Below, piece by piece: positions 13,144-17,017 of a stretch of 17,017 nt of DNA. A model generated the notes under the pieces. That model had not been told where the DNA came from. It saw nothing but the letters and a program-made list of their open reading frames with translations, and did not search any database. The translations under genes were made by a program, and so were the position numbers. Every line of letters begins with the position of its first letter. Positions within the stretch are counted from its first letter, which is position 1. Origin of the DNA: Niveispirillum sp. (GTDB lineage: Bacteria; Pseudomonadota; Alphaproteobacteria; Azospirillales; Azospirillaceae); NCBI GenBank assembly GCA_016463045.1, contig JAEMSB010000027.1:230-17246 (forward strand), given 5' to 3'.

Positions 13144-15357
13144 ATGACGAAGGTCCATCGGAAAGTGGCGGGCTTGACCCTGGCCACCGCCACCGCGATC
13201 AGCACCGCCGCATTTGCACAGACAACGCCCACGGAAGCCGACGAAAAAGCCGGCTTCGCGCTTGAAGAGATTGTCGTCACGGCGCAGCGGCGCTCGGAAA
13301 ACCTGCAAAAGGTTGCAATTGCCATCACGGCACTGGATGCCAGCCAACTGGAAGCCAAGGCGGTGGTGCAGTTGGCCGATCTGCAGAGCGCCACGCCGTC
13401 GCTGTCGATCACCAATGCCGGCCAGACCCAGTCCGTGAACATTCGCGGCATCGGTCTGGCCAGCAATTCCCCCAATGCCACGGCGGGTGTCGCCACCTAT
13501 GTGGATGGCCTGTTCCAGCCGCCGATCGTGCAGTTCAACAGTTTCTATGATCTGGCCGGTGTGGAGGTGCTGCGCGGGCCGCAGGGTACGCTGGTCGGCT
13601 CCAACTCCACCGGCGGGGCTATTTTCCTGACGTCTCGCAGCCCCAAGATTGATGACCAGAGCGGGTACGTCACCGCCGGCTATGGCACCGACAACACCTA
13701 TTCGCTGGAGGCCGCGAAAGGTGTGCCGGTCAGCGATACGCTGGCCCTGCGTGTGGCCGGCTTTGTGCGGGGTCACGACAGCTATTACAAGGATGACGGG
13801 CCGTTCAAGAACAAGGCGGGCAAGCTTGAGGAAAAGGGGGCGCGCATCGGCCTTCTGTTCGAGAATGAAAGCTTCGAGGCCCTGGCCAAGGTGCAGTATA
13901 ATGACATGCGTACCGGTGGGTATGCGTACCAGCCCATTCCCGGCACGTATTTCGCGCCTTACACCCCCCGCGACTATTTCGGGCTCAGCTACGACACCCC
14001 GACGATGCACCGGGAAGAGGCGCTGATCACCAGCCTGGAACTGCGCAAGACCTTCGCCAACGATATCGTCCTGCGTTCCGTCTCCGGATATCAGGACAAG
14101 ACCATCAACAGCCTGGACGATATTGACGGTACCCGCGCCCCGGCGTCACTCGGTGGGCAGGTCGCCTGGGACTATTACGCCAATGAAAAGCAATATAGCG
14201 AGGAATTGAACCTGATCTCCCCGGAGGAGGAACGGTTCAACTGGATCCTGGGCGGCTATTTCCAGCGCAATGTCATTGATGTCCGTATCCTGGAAAACAG
14301 CGGCGGTTTCCCGACCGACATCCTGCCCCAGAACAAGCGGACCACGACCGGCCTGTTCATGCAGGGCAATTACGACCTGAATGATCAGTTCGAGTTGCAG
14401 CTGGGCGGGCGTTATTCACACTACAAGGCGACGGGAACGGGCGGCGTATTCATCGGGCGCGGTATTCCGGGTTTTCCGCCGACCGGGCTGGAGGTCAGCG
14501 ACCTTTCTGGCGCTCACAAGGAGTCGGTCTACACCGGCAAGGCCAACCTGAATTTCAACATGGACGAGGATAACCTTTTCTATGTGTTCGCCGCCCGTGG
14601 GTACAAACCCGGCGGGTTCAATTCCATGGATTCCCGGTTCCGGGCGGAGACGGTCTGGGATTACGAAATGGGCTGGAAATCCACCCTGTTCGACGGGCAT
14701 GTCCGCACCCAGGTAGCCGCCTTCTACAATGATTATTCGAACTTCCAGTTCGATATCCTGGACACCGCGTCCGGGCAGGCCGGTATCCGGAACATCACCA
14801 ATGCCACCATCAAGGGGCTGGAGGCACAGGTAGAGGGACAGTATGGCGGCTTCCGTTTCGATGGTGGTGTGTCCTATGTGGATTCCCGCCTGAATGGCGG
14901 TGTCCCCTATGTCAATACCCGCCCGTTGCCGCCCGGCACCCTGGGCCCGCAATGCCCTGCCGGCACGCCTTCGGCACCGCCGCTGTGCTTCAACTATGTG
15001 CCCTTCATGGCGGTGACCAAGGCAGGGCCCAGCCTCTATTCCCCGACCTGGAGCGGCAATATCGGTGCCCAGTACACGTTCAACATCGACGACCAGACCA
15101 CGCTGGTGCCGCGTCTGAACTATTCCTATGTCGGCAAACGCTATAGCTATATCGGCTATTCGCCGATCTCCGACCGGCTCGCTGCCTATGATCTTATCTC
15201 GGCCCGCCTGACCTTGAACCGGGATAATTGGCGGGCGGAGCTGTACGCCACCAACCTGACCAATGAACGCTATGTTGCGGGCATGGCATCGGCGTCCACC
15301 AACCAGTTCCTGGGCGCACCCCGTGAAATCGGCGTGCGTTTCGGGGTGGATTTCTGA
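13144..15357 (+). CDS. TonB-dependent outer membrane receptor
   Basis: A 737-residue outer membrane transporter. A signal peptide ends near AFA (25), followed by a TonB box region EEIVVTAQRR (41-50) and a plug domain with VNIRGIG (98-104), ATYVDGLF (117-124) and VEVLRGPQGTLVGSNSTGGA (140-159). The remaining 570 residues form the beta barrel, ending in the aromatic residue of GVRFGVDF, as barrel assembly requires. A late loop contains two Cys (GPQCPAG and PPLCFNY), which could form an extracellular disulfide. The sequence belongs to the large alphaproteobacterial group with VVTAQRR-type boxes, which is often not siderophore-specific; the ligand is unknown. The ATG at 13144 follows AGGGAGGGAA by about 6 nt. 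The partner is the secreted hydrolase upstream. Confidence 0.93.
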   Translation: MTKVHRKVAGLTLATATAISTAAFAQTTPTEADEKAGFALEEIVVTAQRRSENLQKVAIAITALDASQLEAKAVVQLADLQSATPSLSITNAGQTQSVNIRGIGLASNSPNATAGVATYVDGLFQPPIVQFNSFYDLAGVEVLRGPQGTLVGSNSTGGAIFLTSRSPKIDDQSGYVTAGYGTDNTYSLEAAKGVPVSDTLALRVAGFVRGHDSYYKDDGPFKNKAGKLEEKGARIGLLFENESFEALAKVQYNDMRTGGYAYQPIPGTYFAPYTPRDYFGLSYDTPTMHREEALITSLELRKTFANDIVLRSVSGYQDKTINSLDDIDGTRAPASLGGQVAWDYYANEKQYSEELNLISPEEERFNWILGGYFQRNVIDVRILENSGGFPTDILPQNKRTTTGLFMQGNYDLNDQFELQLGGRYSHYKATGTGGVFIGRGIPGFPPTGLEVSDLSGAHKESVYTGKANLNFNMDEDNLFYVFAARGYKPGGFNSMDSRFRAETVWDYEMGWKSTLFDGHVRTQVAAFYNDYSNFQFDILDTASGQAGIRNITNATIKGLEAQVEGQYGGFRFDGGVSYVDSRLNGGVPYVNTRPLPPGTLGPQCPAGTPSAPPLCFNYVPFMAVTKAGPSLYSPTWSGNIGAQYTFNIDDQTTLVPRLNYSYVGKRYSYIGYSPISDRLAAYDLISARLTLNRDNWRAELYATNLTNERYVAGMASASTNQFLGAPREIGVRFGVDF

Positions 15358-15359
15358 CC

Positions 15360-15395
15360 GGATAGGGGCGGTGGCTGACGCCACCGCCCCTATCC
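15360..15395. terminator. 16-bp perfect hairpin after the TonB receptor gene
   Basis: GGATAGGGGCGGTGGC (15360-15375) and its exact complement (15380-15395) enclose a TGAC loop, 3 bp past the stop codon. There is no T-run after it (ATTAACC), but the stem is very stable. It probably ends the hydrolase-receptor transcript. Confidence 0.75.
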
Positions 15396-15467
15396 ATTAA
15401 CCCCGTCGGCGTAATTCTAGAATTTTCAGAGATTACTAACCGGTCTTATCCAACACCAACGCCTGTT

Positions 15468-15696
15468 TCAGCCCCCGGTACCGGGCCGATCTGTGTAGTC
15501 CAGAGCCGGGGCGCGGTCGCCCAGCAGGGGCGTGTAGGTAAAATCCCTACCCCGGCTTTTCAGAAGCTCCTCCTTCGCCTTCGCGGCGATCTCCGGTTTG
15601 CGGAACAGTTCCGTGGCGGAAAGGGCCAGCGTCTTGGCCGCCACTACCGCCCCCTTCACACCGATGCTGGTGCCGCTGGCTGATGCCGCCTGCCAG
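15468..15696 (-). pseudogene. 3' remnant of an M20 amidohydrolase gene cut by the IS element
   Basis: The - strand frame is open from the IS boundary (15696) to a TGA at 15468-15470 and reads WQAASASGTSIGVKGAVVAA, then KTLALSATELF, RKPEIAAKAKEELLKSR and a Pro-rich end. This matches the C-terminal end of AbgB/HipO-like M20 amidohydrolases, where G-x-S-I-G-x-K-G is followed by AAKALALTA and a helix rich in AAKEE. Only about 75 codons remain, and the frame has no start of its own beyond a GTG at 15659. The rest of the gene should lie beyond 17017 if the insertion was simple. The intact enzyme would hydrolyse N-acyl amino acids or related amides. Confidence 0.7.
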
Positions 15697-15723
15697 TGAA
15701 CCGCTCCGAGTTTGCCGGAGGCT
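15697..15723. repeat. Terminal inverted repeat, orfB side
   Basis: These 27 bases, starting TGAACCGCTCCG and ending GGAGGCT, are the exact reverse complement of 16991-17017. They mark the junction with the truncated M20 gene. Confidence 0.95.
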
Positions 15724-15735
15724 TGACTTCAATGG

Positions 15736-16644
15736 TTACGCGGCCATGGCTTTAGTTTCCAGAGCTGCGTAGAAGTTGGCCTCGGCTTCCGCGGGCGGAA
15801 TGTTTCCGATTGGCTCAAGCAGGCGTCGGTTGTTGAACCAGTCGACCCATTCCAGAGTGGCGTATTCGACGGCCTCGACACTGCGCCATGGGCCGCGACG
15901 GTGGATGACCTCTGCCTTGAACAGCCCGTTGATCGTCTCCGCCAGGGCATTGTCGTAACTGTCTCCGACGCTGCCGACCGAGGGTTCGATCCCGGCCTCT
16001 GCCAGCCGCTCCGTGTAGCGGATGGACAGATATTGGGACCCGCGGTCGCTATGATGAACCAGCCCCATGGTCTTGGCGGGACGGCGGTCATGGACAGCCT
16101 GCTCCAAAGCGTCGAGCACGAACCCTGCCTGCGCGGAGGTGCTGACGCGCCAGCCCACGATCTTGCGGGCATAGGCGTCAATGACGAAAGCCACATAGAC
16201 GAACCCTTTCCAGGTGGCGACATAGGTGAAATCTGACACCCACAGCCTGTTGGGTGCGGGTGCCTTGAATTGCCGGTTCACCTTGTCCAGCGGGCATGGG
16301 AGCTTCTTGTCTGGGATCGTCGTCTTGTGCGGCTTGCCGCGGATGATGCCTTGGATGCCCATGTCCTTCATCAGCCGCGCGACCGTGCAGTGGGCGACAT
16401 CGACCCCCTCGCGGCCCAGTTGCCGCCAGACCTTCCGCACACCATAGACCCGCCAGTTCTCCTCGAACACGCGGCGGATCTCCGGTCGCAGCGCTGCATC
16501 CCGGCGTGCCCGATCCGACAGCCGCTTTGGATCGGATCGGCCTGCAAGATGACTGTAGTATGTGGATGGGGCGATCGGCAGAACTCTGCAGATCGGCTCG
16601 ACCCCGTGCGCATCGCGGTGCGCATCGATGAACGACACCATCAT
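15736..16644 (-). CDS. IS3-family transposase orfB (DDE integrase domain)
   Basis: A 302-residue catalytic half of the transposase if started at the ATG at 16644. It has an HTH_21-like N-terminal part (YGVRKVWRQLGREGVDVAHCTV) and an rve integrase core. The DDE residues are Asp in WVSDFTYV, Asp in HHSDRGSQY and Glu in DNALAETINGLFKAE, so the enzyme appears intact. The reading frame is open upstream to 16875 in the -1 frame relative to orfA. This allows either a -1 programmed frameshift to make the OrfAB fusion or separate initiation at the ATG overlapping the orfA stop (AAATGATG). No obvious A6G slippery run is present. Confidence 0.93.
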   Translation of the reverse strand: MMVSFIDAHRDAHGVEPICRVLPIAPSTYYSHLAGRSDPKRLSDRARRDAALRPEIRRVFEENWRVYGVRKVWRQLGREGVDVAHCTVARLMKDMGIQGIIRGKPHKTTIPDKKLPCPLDKVNRQFKAPAPNRLWVSDFTYVATWKGFVYVAFVIDAYARKIVGWRVSTSAQAGFVLDALEQAVHDRRPAKTMGLVHHSDRGSQYLSIRYTERLAEAGIEPSVGSVGDSYDNALAETINGLFKAEVIHRRGPWRSVEAVEYATLEWVDWFNNRRLLEPIGNIPPAEAEANFYAALETKAMAA

Positions 16645-16964
16645 TTCGATCGGCGGTCGAGCTCCGCCATCGCAAAATACGCCGACGCCTTGCGCAGGAT
16701 TTCGTTTGCCTGGCGCAGTTCTCGGTTCTCCCGCTCCAGTGCCTTCATCCGATCGGCCATCTCGGTCAGGATGCCAACGCGGCGACCGCTGTCCACCTCG
16801 GCCTTCTTGACCCAATCGTTCAGGGTCGGCGCTGAGCAGCCGATCTTGGCCGCGATCGACAGGATGGCCTGCCAACGCGAGCCGTGCTGACCCTCATTGT
16901 CCAACACCAGCCGCACCGCGCGCTCGCGCACCTCAGGCGAAAACTTGTTCGTCGTCTTGCTCAT
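16641..16964 (-). CDS. IS3-family transposase orfA (HTH, leucine-zipper-like)
   Basis: A 107-residue DNA-binding half of the transposase. Residues 8-55 form the HTH_Tnp_1 domain (SPEVRERAVRLVLDNEG, then SIAAKIGCSAPTLNDWVKKA). A coiled-coil region, RMKALERENRELRQANEILRKA, follows and ends in the usual KASAYFAMAELDRR. The ATG at 16964 lies 27 bp inside the inner edge of the terminal repeat. The stop at 16641-16643 overlaps the orfB start by 4 bases, the common IS3 coupling. Confidence 0.93.
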   Translation of the reverse strand: MSKTTNKFSPEVRERAVRLVLDNEGQHGSRWQAILSIAAKIGCSAPTLNDWVKKAEVDSGRRVGILTEMADRMKALERENRELRQANEILRKASAYFAMAELDRRSK

Positions 16965-16990
16965 GATGCTCCATCCTACTCAAGAGTTGG

Positions 16991-17017
16991 AGCCTCCGGC
17001 AAACTCGGAGCGGTTCA
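16991..17017. repeat. Terminal inverted repeat, orfA side
   Basis: An exact 27-base reverse complement of 15697-15723. It ends at the final base of the window, so the flanking host DNA is not visible. Confidence 0.95.

Larger units (their letters stand above)
15697..17017 (-). mobile_element. Complete IS3-family insertion sequence, 1321 bp
   Basis: The element is bounded by 27-bp perfect terminal inverted repeats that begin TGAACCGCTCCG and carries two overlapping - strand frames, orfA and orfB, in the IS3-family arrangement. Its right end coincides with the last base of the window, so the target duplication cannot be checked. The left flank is TGCCAG. The orfA type (KFSPEVRERAVRLV) suggests the IS51 or a nearby subgroup, from memory. 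Confidence 0.93.

Noticed and set aside
14416..15384. A 322-codon open frame on the - strand
   Set aside because: It is opposite the beta barrel of the TonB receptor, whose reading is unambiguous; no motif was found.
1..17017. CRISPR array, rRNA, tRNA or phage attachment site
   Set aside because: No regularly spaced direct repeats, rRNA-like stretches, tRNA consensus or integrase gene were seen on reading both strands.

Overview
The window is GC-rich (roughly 60-65% by eye) Gram-negative DNA. The TonB-dependent receptor with a VVTAQRR-type TonB box, the SsuABC-like transporter genes, the LuxR-type remnant and the codon use suggest an alphaproteobacterium. Azospirillaceae (Niveispirillum/Azospirillum-like) is a guess, not shown.

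Positions 1-11200 look like an organosulfur (sulfonate/sulfone/sulfinate) assimilation locus. On the + strand are the 3' part of a DszB-like protein (1-900), an XRE-cupin regulator (1947-2570) and a two-gene operon of an SsuD-like flavin monooxygenase (2720-3814) and a class II aldolase-like protein (3839-4582). A nitroreductase (1150-1740) lies on the - strand. The main - strand operon runs from 11017 down to 5829: MsuE/SsuE-like FMN reductase, two different ABC permeases, ATPase, a second DszB-like protein without a signal peptide, and an exported SsuA-like binding protein. A good sigma-54 promoter (11058-11073) stands before it, with a dyad about 120 bp upstream of the predicted start. The next - strand gene (4618-5691) is a sigma-54 activator of the SfnR type without a sensor domain. 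It has its own sigma-70 promoter and an AT-rich dyad near -63. The simplest model is that sulfate limitation switches on the activator, the activator switches on the uptake operon, and the imported compound is oxidised and desulfurised by the flavin enzymes and DszB-like proteins. The XRE-cupin protein may control the + strand operon through a promoter block shared with its own upstream region.

Positions 11202-11848 hold a frameshifted LuxR-type remnant and a non-coding stretch with two short dyads. Positions 11849-15357 are a secreted beta-lactamase-fold serine hydrolase followed by a TonB-dependent receptor, probably one transcription unit, ending in a 16-bp perfect hairpin.

At the right edge the 3' end of an M20 amidohydrolase gene (15468-15696) is cut by a complete IS3-family element (15697-17017) with 27-bp perfect terminal repeats. 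The window ends on the last base of the element.
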